The notes beneath the pieces are model-generated. The model did no database searches, was not told the DNA's origin, and saw only the letters and a list, made by a program, of their open reading frames with translations. A program made the position numbers and the translations under genes. From Lachancea mirantina (taxonomy: Eukaryota > Ascomycota > Saccharomycetes > Saccharomycetales > Saccharomycetaceae): a DNA stretch of 64,000 nt. The stretch spans positions 124,001-188,000 of the forward strand of contig LT598468.1 in NCBI GenBank assembly GCA_900074745.1, in the 5' to 3' direction. Below, piece by piece: positions 29,301-38,766 of the stretch; the stretch's first letter is position 1; every line of letters begins with the position of its first letter.

Positions 29301-30317
29301 CTTTAACAACCATTCATAAACATCTGACAAAAAGAAAACGTTGTAACATTGATATAGTCTGTTTTCATCAAGTAATTCTATGCTGAAAGGCTGAGTTGGG
29401 AAAATCACGCTAGGTGCTTCTTGAAGGGGTTTCCCTCCTACGATGGAACCGAAACTACTTTGTCGACCATCTTCCTCGTTGAAAGTGTAATTTGTGTTGG
29501 AGTAATAACTGCTGATGCTACCCGAGACAGTCCTGCTGTCGCTGGAGCCCCTCAAATCTGAATGCAAACGAGGAGGAGGCTTGTAAAAGCTACTCTCCAG
29601 CGCTAAAGGGTCTTTAGAATCATTGAGGGTTCGAAGTTTGGGCAATATTGGCAATTGTTTCCCCGGTAAAGCAACTTTGTCTCTGGGCGGCAAAGATGGA
29701 AGTGCTTTCAATGTTGGTTGATTCTCGCCAGGGCTTCTAGCTTCGAATGTTATTGAGGGTAAACTCTCATTACGACCTTCTAGGCTGGAGTCGAAAAGCT
29801 CGCTGCCTTCCATATCATGGAAATCTCGACTTTTTGGCGTGGACGTTGAGCTTTGGGTTCGCTTGACGTAAACGCCAGTAGCGTCTCCCATAAAAGGAGA
29901 CTTGTATATTTTTGTGGGAGTGCTCGCCGCACTGTAATCATGCATTCGAAGCTCGTCTTCACCAATGAAAGGAGACGCATAACTGGAAGATGGTCTAGAC
30001 GCTCTGTTCAAGGGCGTCGAGGAAGCTGTCTTGGAATGATCGTCAGGTTTTATCCGCCTTTCGGTATCTTGCTGATACGGAATTTGGCTTAGTAGCGGCG
30101 GTGGCGGCGGCCTCCCGCTGCGAAAGCGAGATCCACTGGAAGGCGAATTGTGTTCACTGTCGCTTGGTGACAATGGTGAATTCATGACGGGCGTCCATCC
30201 TATCGGTACATTGCTTTTGCGACTGTTGTTCGGAAGCATCCTATTACCAGGTGATAACGGCGGGAGTTTTGGCAAGCTCAATTCCTTCTCCCGCCATCGC
30301 TGGTCATTGCGATCCAT
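26325..30317 (-). CDS. TUS1: Tus1, Rho1 guanine nucleotide exchange factor
   Basis: A 1330-residue protein; S. cerevisiae Tus1 has about 1307. The N-terminal 300 residues are Ser/Pro-rich with many possible phosphosites. A DEP-like segment is near 310-395. The DH exchange domain is near 490-700 (SLIFDLIVLEERSLNLA, LYHDVVFFGGFFKSLQ), then a PH domain near 740-930 ending FLCSSSDDRKAWIIAIIRAF. A citron homology domain fills about 960-1320 (AFAYDEREAPI, ILCGLNGGVFMA, GRQCIFEFRPS). Tus1 activates Rho1 at the bud neck and cell surface for cytokinesis and cell-wall synthesis. The N-terminus is the likely CDK and polo-kinase target. The gene is upstream of TDA5 in the same orientation. Confidence 0.94.
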   Translation of the reverse strand: MDRNDQRWREKELSLPKLPPLSPGNRMLPNNSRKSNVPIGWTPVMNSPLSPSDSEHNSPSSGSRFRSGRPPPPPLLSQIPYQQDTERRIKPDDHSKTASSTPLNRASRPSSSYASPFIGEDELRMHDYSAASTPTKIYKSPFMGDATGVYVKRTQSSTSTPKSRDFHDMEGSELFDSSLEGRNESLPSITFEARSPGENQPTLKALPSLPPRDKVALPGKQLPILPKLRTLNDSKDPLALESSFYKPPPRLHSDLRGSSDSRTVSGSISSYYSNTNYTFNEEDGRQSSFGSIVGGKPLQEAPSVIFPTQPFSIELLDENRLYQCYNVFFLSDVYEWLLKVYFEWFNEYVFHKIEFFQLVQLLLEFQLPHSCDQDLLDSNVDKIIESLVFQGAVRFQRDTVNHSDDEITFIVAGLNVQGVFPDLLPCYSPNGIQIHGDQDMLCYCPRCPKRISNLSRPDLKLSEVINKTVGHWTDYWQLKPDELAEINPREVKRQSLIFDLIVLEERSLNLANAAIEIYGRSFSPKLLPYDPEFFTLAFDTFTPLIDLHKEFLLGPILWKLKSKGKFIDGVGKIYLKWCNEAHDIYSRYAVSMAEVHEIITWEKEHDTNFAHWLKQLDESSEISRSKLYHDVVFFGGFFKSLQNIPLTLNSILKWTDPSSEDYEYLKMAITEIEKLSANVDRIHGEAADRRKITRLARQLLLYPGSSNSMVNYINVGDPKGLSETGNEKLDLRLNERSRRILKSGVLTRRRDLWLEGSPSFVVLLDNYLLITELSLKEGGEKYKLSERPVPIDYLSLESKEDVNWQHLDLNTGFENKYTSQPYSASLERPLPPSFPSRPVISKVKSSVPFIPKTLQGAVGMNSTEDFTEGSEGFKFKIRNTATNESFTFLCSSSDDRKAWIIAIIRAFKINQEKKDRKAFTMRCLTDAFAYDEREAPINLPVTPEGSEIDVALKCFYKTYGKLHSPLGINAQCSARFFYENQEFILCGLNGGVFMACADDLSSWKQILSLSKVSLLQVNLKLALLFTLADRRLCYFTLPSLICAYYDPNFYLTDGQLTGVLLREKVTFFKVADDFGNSRQLFYERKGKLVILTPEFDRITKAFKFFKFYKEFDLPSGAGGLTYITITDIVVFKKSFIACSSKGGILYNEAFNDSGIQLPSFAKDKGFKPQHHFSHHPFKTAVEKSAKKNSSRLKMAEYVKFDIAANMTLPVTCFKLAEDDFVLIYDEAVIKLNKHGEIPNWQTDIMVLDFFCTGAALQNDFLFLVGENLVQIYDLSVAIGADGKMNKLAPVQIIKSKKIKLISNQRDESTTVVLSHPLIPGRQCIFEFRPS

Positions 30318-30796
30318 AATTTGGGTGCAACTCGGTGTGTATTTAAGCGGTATTCTAAATGGTACGCTTGGAGAGCCCCGTGTTTGCTTTCAAAACTGAA
30401 TTGATTGATGAGTATCAGTCACCGAACACTTTGTTTCTATCTTTCTATAAGGTCTTTTTAATTGATTAATGTTGAAAGATAATTTTTAAGATCCAGATTT
30501 CTTGCACATAATATCGACTTCACCATTTAACTTGAAGGCTGAGTCCTGAAGTATCCAGATTTGAGACAGTTTCTCAAGTCACTCGCAATAGCTTATATAC
30601 CATCGTTTTTCTGAAATCGCTTGTTTTTTCAAAATTCCTCTGGGTGGCTATCTGTTTTTGGCTCACCACTCACCCTGACTGGTGCTTAGGTGTTGTTAAG
30701 ACATACATATTGAATATAGGTAAAATATTGTTAGACTTCTGCAAGACTCTTGCATAAGTCTCTTAGTTGATACTTATCGGCCGGGCAAGAGTCTCC
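30318..30796. other. Intergenic region CYB2-TUS1
   Basis: 479 bp between tandem minus-strand genes, AT-rich, with no gene or strong repeat seen. Confidence 0.35.
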
Positions 30797-32545
30797 TCAT
30801 TCAGGAACTGGATTAAACTCAACATGCTCTGGTTTTTCATAAACGGCATTGTACAGGTTGTCGCGGGCGAACTCTACAGATCGGTTCGATAAACTTGTCA
30901 CATCGATAAGATCAGGTCCCAGGTCTTTGATCGATGTTACGCCCAAAAGTCGCATGTCATATTCAATTTCATCTGTTAGCATCTCGATCATTTTCTGGAC
31001 ACCGTCTTTGCCATACGTGCTGTTCGCATAGAGGGCTGGTCTCCCCAGACCAACACCCTTAGCGCCCAAACAGAGGGCTTTCAGCACGTCAGTACCGCGA
31101 CGCACTCCTCCATCGATGAAGATTTCAAACTTGTCTTCGAGATTGCGTTCTTTCAACGCGGGCATCGTTTCTGCAAGAATCTCTAAAGGCGGACGAGCGA
31201 AATCAAGCTGTCTGCCGCCGTGGTTAGACAATACAACGCCGTCAACACCCACTTCTGCGGCTTTGAGCACATCCTCCACACGCTGCACCCCCTTTATTAT
31301 AATTGGTAAATTCGTTTTCCGTTTTAATTCAGCAATGTCATCCCAGTTCAGAGAAGGGTCGATAAAAGTCGATAAAGCGCGAGAAGCACCTTGCGAAGAG
31401 CCGGTCCGAGGCTTTTTAGAGTTAGCAGGGGAGCTTGGCGACTGGAATTTGACCTTCATGTCCTTTTCACGACGACCAAGAGAGGGAGCGTCGACGGTCA
31501 CAAAGATTCCTTTTACGCCCAAATTTTCGGCTTCTTTAATCAATTTCTCAGTGGCCTTTCGATCGGTATTAACATATAGCTGAAGCCATTGAACTTGATC
31601 CTTAGAGGGAGCAGCCTCAATGATTTCTTTCAGCGAACAAGAAGCAAACGTAGAAATCATCTGAGGACATTTCAGCTCACCCTGTCCACAGCCGCGGGCG
31701 ATATCTTTCTCGCCCTCCTCAGGGTTCCCAAGCTTGACAAGCGCCGTAGCACTAACATAAAATGGAACAGAGACCTTATGGCCGAGCATTTCGGTAGTTG
31801 TGTCAATTTCTTTGACATTCACCAAAACTCTCGGCTTGAAGAAGATACGATGATAGGCGGCATGGTTTTCACGGTGCGTGAACTCATCCTCAGCGGCCGA
31901 CGAGTAATATCCCCATGCTTGTTTTGTGAGTATTTGAGAGGCCAAGTACTCGAAGTCATACAAGTTGAGAAGAGTGTCGAGATCTGGAAGTCTGCCGCGC
32001 AATTCTTCCTTTCTAGCAACATCGTCTGCCGTTTCACCTGGGGTTAAAGGTGTACATACGTGATTGGGTTGCATGTGCCCCTCAAGTGGCCCGATACGTT
32101 TTTCTTCAGCAATATATTTCTCAATGACGTCTGGCGCATGCAGTGGACCGAAAATGGCAGACACGTCTTTGCCCGCATTAGCTTTGATGATAGCTTGACC
32201 GCCCGGATGCATGGGTATGAACTCAGTCAAGTCGTAGACATACTGGTTGATCACAACCCAGCAGTCATTTTCTTTGTCGTGCTTGACCACTTCGAAAGGG
32301 CTAACCGGTGCTTTCGCGGAATCCCGGAGTTCGTTATTTTTTATCTTGGAAGCATCAGCCCAATAGTTAATCGAAAAAGCCGTTGTCCCTAAAGCAATAG
32401 CGCCTGCCAAGATGCGCATGCGTCTTTGGCCTCCAATGGAGCGCGCATACGCACTACTACCAAAATTTCTGACCGACTGCCGTTCAAATTTCAACGACAG
32501 TCTGGTCGAAAGCCTCATCAAACGGGACTGAGATCTAAACAACAT
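30797..32545 (-). CDS. CYB2: Flavocytochrome b2, L-lactate:cytochrome c oxidoreductase
   Basis: A 582-residue intermembrane-space enzyme; S. cerevisiae Cyb2 has 591. The bipartite presequence is visible: an Arg/Ser-rich amphipathic part (1-40), then a hydrophobic stop-transfer segment ILAGAIALGTTAFSINYW (about 45-62). A cytochrome b5 domain follows (about 80-155) with heme ligands in HPGG and in the GPLHAPD segment. The FMN barrel (about 190-570) has the active-site VLSNHGGRQLD with the catalytic His. It oxidises lactate to pyruvate and passes electrons directly to cytochrome c. In S. cerevisiae the gene is glucose-repressed and needs Hap1 and oxygen. A 19-bp dyad lies about 130 bp upstream. 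Confidence 0.96.
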   Translation of the reverse strand: MLFRSQSRLMRLSTRLSLKFERQSVRNFGSSAYARSIGGQRRMRILAGAIALGTTAFSINYWADASKIKNNELRDSAKAPVSPFEVVKHDKENDCWVVINQYVYDLTEFIPMHPGGQAIIKANAGKDVSAIFGPLHAPDVIEKYIAEEKRIGPLEGHMQPNHVCTPLTPGETADDVARKEELRGRLPDLDTLLNLYDFEYLASQILTKQAWGYYSSAAEDEFTHRENHAAYHRIFFKPRVLVNVKEIDTTTEMLGHKVSVPFYVSATALVKLGNPEEGEKDIARGCGQGELKCPQMISTFASCSLKEIIEAAPSKDQVQWLQLYVNTDRKATEKLIKEAENLGVKGIFVTVDAPSLGRREKDMKVKFQSPSSPANSKKPRTGSSQGASRALSTFIDPSLNWDDIAELKRKTNLPIIIKGVQRVEDVLKAAEVGVDGVVLSNHGGRQLDFARPPLEILAETMPALKERNLEDKFEIFIDGGVRRGTDVLKALCLGAKGVGLGRPALYANSTYGKDGVQKMIEMLTDEIEYDMRLLGVTSIKDLGPDLIDVTSLSNRSVEFARDNLYNAVYEKPEHVEFNPVPE

Positions 32546-33430
32546 GCGCTATGCGTTCAATTGGCTCAAGCTACTATCAGAAGTACCTCTGTTGGTAGAG
32601 TTCGCAACAAGTACTCTAGTAATGACTAGTCTATCTTACCCCATTGTTAAGATCCAGTGTCTGTCAGAGAGCCACATCCCACGTCGCGTGGGATTTGTTG
32701 TTCAGGAAATATCGCTTATAAGAGGTCATCGATGCTTTCGTATTAGATGATATTTATGATCATCGATTCGGCACGGGAGACGAATTTGGAAAATCCAGTC
32801 TTTTTCCGAACATTCAGCTTTGAAAACAGCTTTAACTAATTTATACTTCAATGATGACCTAATAAAAGTTAATTAAGCTCTCTGGTTACAATTCTAGAAC
32901 TTACGGGATCATCATCTATTCAAGTTCGTGACTCATGATGAACTCTTTCTACCTTAGTAGTTCCTTACGGAGTGATTCCGCTAGTACTGTATCATTTCAA
33001 AGACTTCAAACTAGATGCTGTTTCCGATGTTCAGAAGACGCTCAGAGCTTATACACATTTATAGCAATTGCGTGGCTATGAAGCAACAATGAGCTGGTTT
33101 TAGTTTGTCGTAGATCTTTGTGCGTAAAAATGAAGTACTCCTTTGGTGCAGTCGGATAGCCAATACGTAGCCTGGATCATCGACAGTTTTATTCTGGCAA
33201 AATTGATCCCTTGGATAAGAGGCGACGCGATGACAAGAAATGTTCTAACATTCTACGACTGACATAATGAAGCAATTCCAAAGGCACAGCGCCTTATATT
33301 CTAATTCTCACATTGCCAGTGGTAGACCAACTTGGACCTCGTATTACATTCAAAGTTGTCATATGCATACGGTGGGTAGCTCTCTAGCAGACCATTATAA
33401 AGCCCAGTTTACCTTCTCGGAACCTAAACA
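32546..33430. promoter_or_regulatory. CYB2 upstream region, to tRNA-Asn
   Basis: 885 bp. A perfect dyad lies at 32676-32694: arms ATCCCACG and CGTGGGAT around TCG. A CCAAT box is at 33160-33164, a possible Hap2/3/4/5 site, though far from CYB2. No credible gene is seen. I looked for long-terminal-repeat remnants, which are often found beside tRNAs, and saw none I can support. Confidence 0.45.
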
Positions 33431-33504
33431 GACTTCGTGGCCAAGCTGGTTAAGGCGTGCGACTGTTAATCGCAAGATCGTGAGTTCAATCCTCACCGAG
33501 GTCG
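33431..33504 (+). tRNA. tRNA-Asn(GTT)
   Basis: A 74-nt cloverleaf. Acceptor strand GACTTCG pairs with CGAGGTC (one G-T pair), followed by discriminator G. The D arm has GGCCAAGCTGGTTAAGGC, the anticodon stem-loop TGCGA-CTGTTAA-TCGCA has anticodon GTT at 33465-33467, and the T arm has GTTCAATCC. It has no intron and a T-rich Pol III terminator follows directly. It differs from S. cerevisiae tRNA-Asn only at a few positions. Confidence 0.97.
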
Positions 33505-33623
33505 TAATTTTTGTTTGCATTTGTCCTCTTGGCTGAACGACAATGTCAGAGTGCCAGAGCGATATCAAAAAGTACCTGATAGAACACCAGTATCTCAAAT
33601 AATTATCAATTAGGTACACTTAG

Positions 33624-34226
33624 CTACATGATGGCACAGCAAGAATTGGTTTTCTTCGCCTGTTTGTAAAACATGCGAGAACTAGCGGACAAGCTCTCGG
33701 ACTTGTCGACAAGGTTGTCCAACTTTTCACCCCTCTGCAACACAGATTCAATGGTCTTGTGCAACACGATTTTCGTTTCGTCCAGTTCTTGTTGCACACG
33801 CATGATCGAATCCGCTTGGGACGGGTCTTGGTATTTAGTGATGTAGAGGTCCAGCTCCTTCAGTTTCAAAGACTCGTTTGTCTCTGCAATCTCCTTCCAT
33901 TCTGAAGGTGGGTGTGCCACCAGATATTCGTCTAGAATCTTGTTTAGCAATGTGTATGCAGGTCTTACTGGGTATTCTTTGTCTGTAATCAAAACTCCAC
34001 AGCAACCTTCGGACCGGCTATACACATGACCAATGTAGTTACCTTCTTCGATGCTCTGTCGTTTGCCAGCGGCCGTTCTACTCGCCACAGTCTCTGAAAA
34101 GAAGGTCATAAACTGTGCCACCCCGTTCCTTTCAAAAAACCCAAATTGCGACAAATCTTTGACAGAGCACAGCTCTAGGGCTTTGTCAGTTGTGTTTCTT
34201 AAAATTCCAATATAATAAATTTTCAT
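33624..34226 (-). CDS. YKT6: Ykt6, R-SNARE
   Basis: A 200-residue protein, the same length as in S. cerevisiae. A longin domain fills residues 1-135 ([31 protein letters not shown]). The SNARE helix spans about 138-195 with the zero-layer Arg in [16 protein letters not shown]. The C-terminus CCAIM supplies a palmitoylated Cys and a CAAX box for prenylation. Ykt6 acts in ER-Golgi, intra-Golgi, vacuolar and autophagosome fusion. Start ATG at 34226; upstream in-frame codons lack ATG. It is divergent from MIA40, as YKL196C/YKL195W are in S. cerevisiae. Confidence 0.97.
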   Translation of the reverse strand: MKIYYIGILRNTTDKALELCSVKDLSQFGFFERNGVAQFMTFFSETVASRTAAGKRQSIEEGNYIGHVYSRSEGCCGVLITDKEYPVRPAYTLLNKILDEYLVAHPPSEWKEIAETNESLKLKELDLYITKYQDPSQADSIMRVQQELDETKIVLHKTIESVLQRGEKLDNLVDKSESLSASSRMFYKQAKKTNSCCAIM

Positions 34227-34451
34227 TTCTCGAGTTCTGAGTCCCCTTAGCTCACCCAAGTAATGCTAGAGTCTCTAGATGAGTGTAGTGATGCTAAAAC
34301 GAGTATCGTGTTTTTCAGCAGTCTTAAATTTTTGAGAAGGGCTATATGAAAAAATGACAAACCATCGAATAAGCTTAGGTGTAACACCCTTCTACCGAAC
34401 AGCTGTTATAAATCAAGGCGAATAAGGACGTTATTAGGTTGTTAATCTATC

Positions 34452-35177
34452 ATGTTTCGCACTTTGATTAGGGCTCAACAGCATTTTGCTACTTCCAGAA
34501 CGATTTTGAGATCATCACAGCGGTTTGCTTCTCGGTCTTCGAACGTTTTCAGGCCTCCGATGGCAAAGAAGTTTGTTGGTATCGTGGCAGCTGTTGGAGC
34601 TGTAGGCGGTTTCTGCGTTTTGAACCATGGATCTGTGAATTTGGAGACCAAGAAGACCAAGACTGGTCAAATTGAGGGTGTTCCAGCGTCAGAGAAGTCG
34701 GAGAGGTCAGAGAAGTCAGAGAAGACCCCGGGCAACAACGAGGAAACTGGTGAAAAGCCAGAAGGTGAAAACGAAGACGAACCCCAAAGTGCCTACAATC
34801 CAGAAACGGGTGAAATAAACTGGGACTGTCCTTGTCTTGGCGGTATGGCCAACGGGCCCTGCGGAGAAGAGTTTAAGCTCGCATTCTCTTGTTTCGTGTA
34901 CTCTGAGGCTGATCCAAAGGGAATCGACTGTGTTGAAAAGTTTAAAGGCATGCAGGACTGTTTCAGACGCTATCCTGACTACTACGCTGAACAAATCAAA
35001 GACGAAGAAGAAGCTGCACAGGCAACAGCAGAAATGGAGTCCAAGCATAGTCAAGAAGAAATGCAACCGGAGGCTCAAAAGACGCCGCCAGAGCTGTCGA
35101 CTACCGTGTCTCAAGAGCATGCAGTCTTGGAACCTGTCGCTGAGGAACACGAGTGTCATTCAACCTCTGACAAATAA
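34452..35177 (+). CDS. MIA40: Mia40, intermembrane-space import receptor and disulfide carrier
   Basis: A 241-residue protein, much shorter than S. cerevisiae Mia40 (403). The N-terminus is a mitochondrial presequence ([19 protein letters not shown]) and a membrane anchor at about 38-55 ([17 protein letters not shown]). A charged Ser/Glu/Lys spacer with SEKSERSEK repeats follows. The catalytic core has the CPC motif in [10 protein letters not shown], then the CHCH pair [11 protein letters not shown] and [11 protein letters not shown], each Cys-x9-Cys. Mia40 oxidises incoming small Cys proteins and is itself reoxidised by Erv1. The acidic tail is shorter than in S. cerevisiae, explaining the length. 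Confidence 0.95.
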   Translation: MFRTLIRAQQHFATSRTILRSSQRFASRSSNVFRPPMAKKFVGIVAAVGAVGGFCVLNHGSVNLETKKTKTGQIEGVPASEKSERSEKSEKTPGNNEETGEKPEGENEDEPQSAYNPETGEINWDCPCLGGMANGPCGEEFKLAFSCFVYSEADPKGIDCVEKFKGMQDCFRRYPDYYAEQIKDEEEAAQATAEMESKHSQEEMQPEAQKTPPELSTTVSQEHAVLEPVAEEHECHSTSDK

Positions 35178-35267
35178 TGGACCAAAGGAAAAAGGCCATA
35201 TGTAAAAAGGTCATTATGCGAATTAGAATAAATCTTGTAAATACAGTAGGAATGCCTTTATGATTTT

Positions 35268-37340
35268 TCACACTTTCACAGCCAATAGCGCTTTTAACTC
35301 CCAAAGGAACACGGGGCGGAAAACTCCATCCAATTTCATCCAAATTACGTCGCCTCTGAGCGCCACTTCCCGAATCTTAGTGGGTGAAATAATTTTGAAT
35401 AAAGGAACCACTGCTTCTCCACTAGGTGCACCCAGCTGCCGAATGGGAAGATCTGTAAATTTTCCCTCGAGTTTTTGTAAAAGAAGACCATGCTCGTCAC
35501 AAAATTCCTGCACAACGTCCTTGAAGGTGACAGAAATTTTATTTGATGGAATGTTCTGAACTGTAAGCTTCTCTTCATTTTTCGCCAAGCCAAGAGAATC
35601 TCGAATTGAATAGCATTCGTTATGAAGAGGAGCTGAGTCTCGGAATTCGATAAATGAAAGAGATGCATGAATTTGTTTTGCCTCCAATGACTCGATGCTT
35701 TGGTATGCAAGATTGATAAACCAACGAAACCAGTTAGATGCCTCCTCGCTAAAATTCTGGTACGAAAAAAGGCGCCACTCATAAAGTACTTTGTTAATTT
35801 CATTAAAAATACTTGCCGTGATAATCTCGTAAACTTTGTCGCTAAAGAAAAGACGGTATTCCTTGAGTTTTTTAAAGAAGTAAAAGCTGTATTCCTTCTC
35901 TTTATGATTTTCAAGTTCAATTAAAGGATCGAAATATCGGTCCCAGAGCTGCGTGACGAATTTAGGCAGAAATGAGGTTTCGAGCACCGAGTAGAAGGTT
36001 TTCTCCCCAAGAGCTTCCCTGATGAAAATGATATCTGTGACCTCAAATGAGCTTTCTCTGTGATACCAGTTATAACAGAAAGATTTCAATTTCCCCTCTA
36101 TCATTACTAGTAAAACGCTAACAATGTTGCGAGGTAAAAAACACTCAAATTGGAAAAACCAGTTTATTGGGCAGGTTGGGCTTTTGACTGAAATGCTCCA
36201 CGTTTCCAATGAGGCAGAGAGCTTCCGAGCGAGATACATCTCTGCCAAAAAATCCCTGCAGTGCAAGTATGAAAGCAAGGGATCGTATTCGAGAAAAATG
36301 GAAGAAACCATATCAACGCTCTCTCTTGAAATTTGAAAACCTTCTAGACATGGCACTATTTTGCTGGCAAAAAAATCGTAGAGAACAGACTGGCTACAAT
36401 TGAGCCCTTTCTCGGAATAGGTTGTTCCTGAGGGGAAACGTTGTAGTACGGGCACTACCGAGGCCAAGAGGAAGTTATTTGTATCCAGAAGATCCATTGA
36501 CGAGTTTTTGGACACCTCAGCTGCCAAAAGACAGCTCAGAGCCTTATCTGCAAGATCATGGTCTCTAATCCCAAGCGCAATCTCTAGACGGTTGTCCAAC
36601 GGCATGTCTACCGCTGTAATGCACTTGGACGCTAGTCGCAACTCATTAGAGGCCAACTTTGTAGCCAATTCTTGCTCAATAAGTGCTGAAATTCTGATAT
36701 CTAGATTTCCCAGATTTTCGCTTATGTCAATTATATCATCCAGAAGATTCTTTAATGCCGAAAGGTGCATTTTTGATTTTGTAGCGGTCGCAAGAAAACT
36801 CTGTAATCTAGCTGAATAGTCATTCAAGCCAAGATCCTTCAACTTCTCAATCTTTTCCGAAATATATGAACTCTCCGACAATACTTGACCCGCTTTGAAT
36901 TCTATTTGATTTTTCACCGCAACGTCGTCATCAGAACTTGCATAATCGTCCTGCTCCCTAGAGCCAAGATCACTCAGCAATCCTAATCCCGATCCATGTG
37001 GCCTTATTTTAGCTTGAATAGGATTAACAATTCCTTTCCCCTCTGAACCTAAACCGCGTCCTGCCACGTAACCCATTTTAGCAAGCAATTTGGCACCTAC
37101 ACCATATTTCTGCATCATGGAGGGCGAAGCATGCGCTTCACCTGCCTTTGAAGTTGTCTTTGGGGCATTGTCGTCTATCATCATTACCTCATTGTTCATC
37201 TTCGACAGGTTCGAACTCTCGTCATCAGTGGACTTTTGAAATAGTAACGGCGCATTTTTACTACTGTTTATCTCAGTAGCATTGTCCTTACGCCTGCGCT
37301 TTTGTGAGCTTCCATCAGCTTGTGAACGTCCCTTTTCCAT
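35268..37340 (-). CDS. SPP382: Spp382/Ntr1, G-patch activator of spliceosome disassembly
   Basis: A 690-residue protein; S. cerevisiae Spp382 has 708. After an acidic N-terminus, a G-patch lies at about 70-120 (GVGAKLLAKMGYVAGRGLG, SEGKGIVNPI). The rest is a helical domain with GC-factor-like WNPVLSEW-type features (SVLETSFLPKFVTQLWDRYF near 450). Spp382 with Ntr2 recruits and stimulates the helicase Prp43 to release lariat introns. It converges on MIA40 (90 bp) and is divergent from ATG17. Its presence shows an active splicing recycling pathway, relevant to the five introns here. Confidence 0.92.
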   Translation of the reverse strand: MEKGRSQADGSSQKRRRKDNATEINSSKNAPLLFQKSTDDESSNLSKMNNEVMMIDDNAPKTTSKAGEAHASPSMMQKYGVGAKLLAKMGYVAGRGLGSEGKGIVNPIQAKIRPHGSGLGLLSDLGSREQDDYASSDDDVAVKNQIEFKAGQVLSESSYISEKIEKLKDLGLNDYSARLQSFLATATKSKMHLSALKNLLDDIIDISENLGNLDIRISALIEQELATKLASNELRLASKCITAVDMPLDNRLEIALGIRDHDLADKALSCLLAAEVSKNSSMDLLDTNNFLLASVVPVLQRFPSGTTYSEKGLNCSQSVLYDFFASKIVPCLEGFQISRESVDMVSSIFLEYDPLLSYLHCRDFLAEMYLARKLSASLETWSISVKSPTCPINWFFQFECFLPRNIVSVLLVMIEGKLKSFCYNWYHRESSFEVTDIIFIREALGEKTFYSVLETSFLPKFVTQLWDRYFDPLIELENHKEKEYSFYFFKKLKEYRLFFSDKVYEIITASIFNEINKVLYEWRLFSYQNFSEEASNWFRWFINLAYQSIESLEAKQIHASLSFIEFRDSAPLHNECYSIRDSLGLAKNEEKLTVQNIPSNKISVTFKDVVQEFCDEHGLLLQKLEGKFTDLPIRQLGAPSGEAVVPLFKIISPTKIREVALRGDVIWMKLDGVFRPVFLWELKALLAVKV

Positions 37341-37482
37341 CTTAAGTTCATCTTTTTCAACTGTATGGTAGTGTTCTTGAATTTATTAAAGGGTGGGAAC
37401 TTTTAGATATCAAGACTACATCAAGTCTAACACGAGAATTGTTGAGATAACAACAAGAATTCCTCGGATTTGAAAGAAACTA

Positions 37483-37491
37483 ATGGAATGA
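37483..37491 (+). promoter_or_regulatory. Two-codon upstream ORF overlapping the ATG17 start
   Basis: The bases ATGGAATGA encode Met-Glu-stop, and the ATG of ATG17 (37488-37490) overlaps the stop of this mini-frame by two bases. A scanning ribosome meets the upstream ATG first. Translation of ATG17 would need leaky scanning or termination-reinitiation, if the transcript includes this ATG. Confidence 0.6.
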
Positions 37492-38741
37492 ACACCAGCG
37501 AGATTGAAGCGCTTAGACAAAATGCCAGAAATTTTCTGACCGATGCGCAGGAACTCTGTCAGCAATCAGACACGAAATTAATGAACTTAAAGTTGAAAAT
37601 TCAGAATGAACAGAAGCACCGAACGAAACTGCAATTTATCATTACGGGAATCAAATGCCAAGTGGAATTTTTGCTGAACAATATTTTGGTTAAAGAAATT
37701 GGGGAAAATCTCATAGAGCATGAATGGTGTGAGAATGTGCTTGGAGATTTAGTTCAAGAAATGGAATTTTGGCATAATGCCATATACAAGAAAATTGAGC
37801 ATTTAGGGAAAGTGCCAAATGTTCTTGCTGGTGGTAAATCATTTCTGGGTGATTACGTCGCACAGGAGAGTAATGGCATGCTAAGGGATAAACTCAGTGA
37901 AATCCCGGTCATTAAGGCACAGGTCGAAAATATACGAAAACAGTACGACTTAATGGTCCATAAAGTCAGAAATCAGCTGTTGGATACAAAAGTAAGGGGA
38001 ACAATCGGGGATTTTAATGTTTGCTACAGTGCAGAGTCTAAAAATTCAGCTACTCTAGATCATGCGTTTCCGGACGAAAAAGAACGAATGGAGAAGGAAC
38101 TTGTTAGTTTCCTGAACTCTTTTACAGATCATTTCGACAAATGCAATTTACTTTGCGAGGATTTACCTGCTGTTGACAGTATAGCTCTTTTTGAAATAGT
38201 GAAAAGGGACGACAGCGAGTTGGCGTCCATATACGAACTTCTAGAAGAGACTGCTAGCGAAGTAAGCAGTCTGTATGATGAGATTATGTCAATTTTACAA
38301 GAGAGGGAGGAAGGTCGGCATAGGTTAATGACCTCTACATCAAAGCTTTTTCAAGAGTCACGCAAACACGAAGAATACTTGTCCGTTTTCAAAGGTATTT
38401 CGGATTTAGTGCAACGATTCAAAGATACTTGCATGGAAGAACTTCAGCAAGTTATAGAGTTGAATACATTTTATGATAAATTCGAGAAAAGTTACGCGAA
38501 TCTCTTGAACGAGGTAAATCGTCGGAAACAAGTTTCACACAAATTGTCTAAGATTCTTAAGTCATGCGAGGATGCTCTTCAAGAGGTGAATGCTAAAGAC
38601 ATCAATGCCCGTCAAACTTTCCTGTCTGAAAATGGCCAATACTTGCCAGAAACCATATGGCAAGACAAGATAGATGATATGAAACCACTATATTCCATGC
38701 ACTATGAAGTGCGGGACTATGACAAGTATTTACAAGAGTAA
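37488..38741 (+). CDS. ATG17: Atg17, autophagy scaffold
   Basis: A 417-residue protein, the same length class as S. cerevisiae Atg17. It is almost wholly coiled coil and carries the conserved blocks GDYVAQESNGMLRDKLSEIP and VIKAQVENIRKQYDLM (about 115-150), plus an end YLPETIWQDKIDDMKPLY. Atg17 dimers form an S-shaped scaffold that organises Atg1, Atg13, Atg29 and Atg31 at the phagophore site. The chosen ATG at 37488 gives MNTSEIEALRQ, which fits the yeast MNEADVTKFV. A two-codon upstream frame overlaps this ATG. It converges on MST1 with only 25 bp between stops. Confidence 0.94.
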   Translation: MNTSEIEALRQNARNFLTDAQELCQQSDTKLMNLKLKIQNEQKHRTKLQFIITGIKCQVEFLLNNILVKEIGENLIEHEWCENVLGDLVQEMEFWHNAIYKKIEHLGKVPNVLAGGKSFLGDYVAQESNGMLRDKLSEIPVIKAQVENIRKQYDLMVHKVRNQLLDTKVRGTIGDFNVCYSAESKNSATLDHAFPDEKERMEKELVSFLNSFTDHFDKCNLLCEDLPAVDSIALFEIVKRDDSELASIYELLEETASEVSSLYDEIMSILQEREEGRHRLMTSTSKLFQESRKHEEYLSVFKGISDLVQRFKDTCMEELQQVIELNTFYDKFEKSYANLLNEVNRRKQVSHKLSKILKSCEDALQEVNAKDINARQTFLSENGQYLPETIWQDKIDDMKPLYSMHYEVRDYDKYLQE

Positions 38742-38766
38742 GGAAATTAAGAAAGTTGCCGGTAAC

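Noticed and set aside
32591-33430. Solo LTR beside tRNA-Asn, suggested by a TGTTGG start
   Set aside because: No matching CA-type end at a plausible length and no target duplication. It also begins within the CYB2 leader or promoter.
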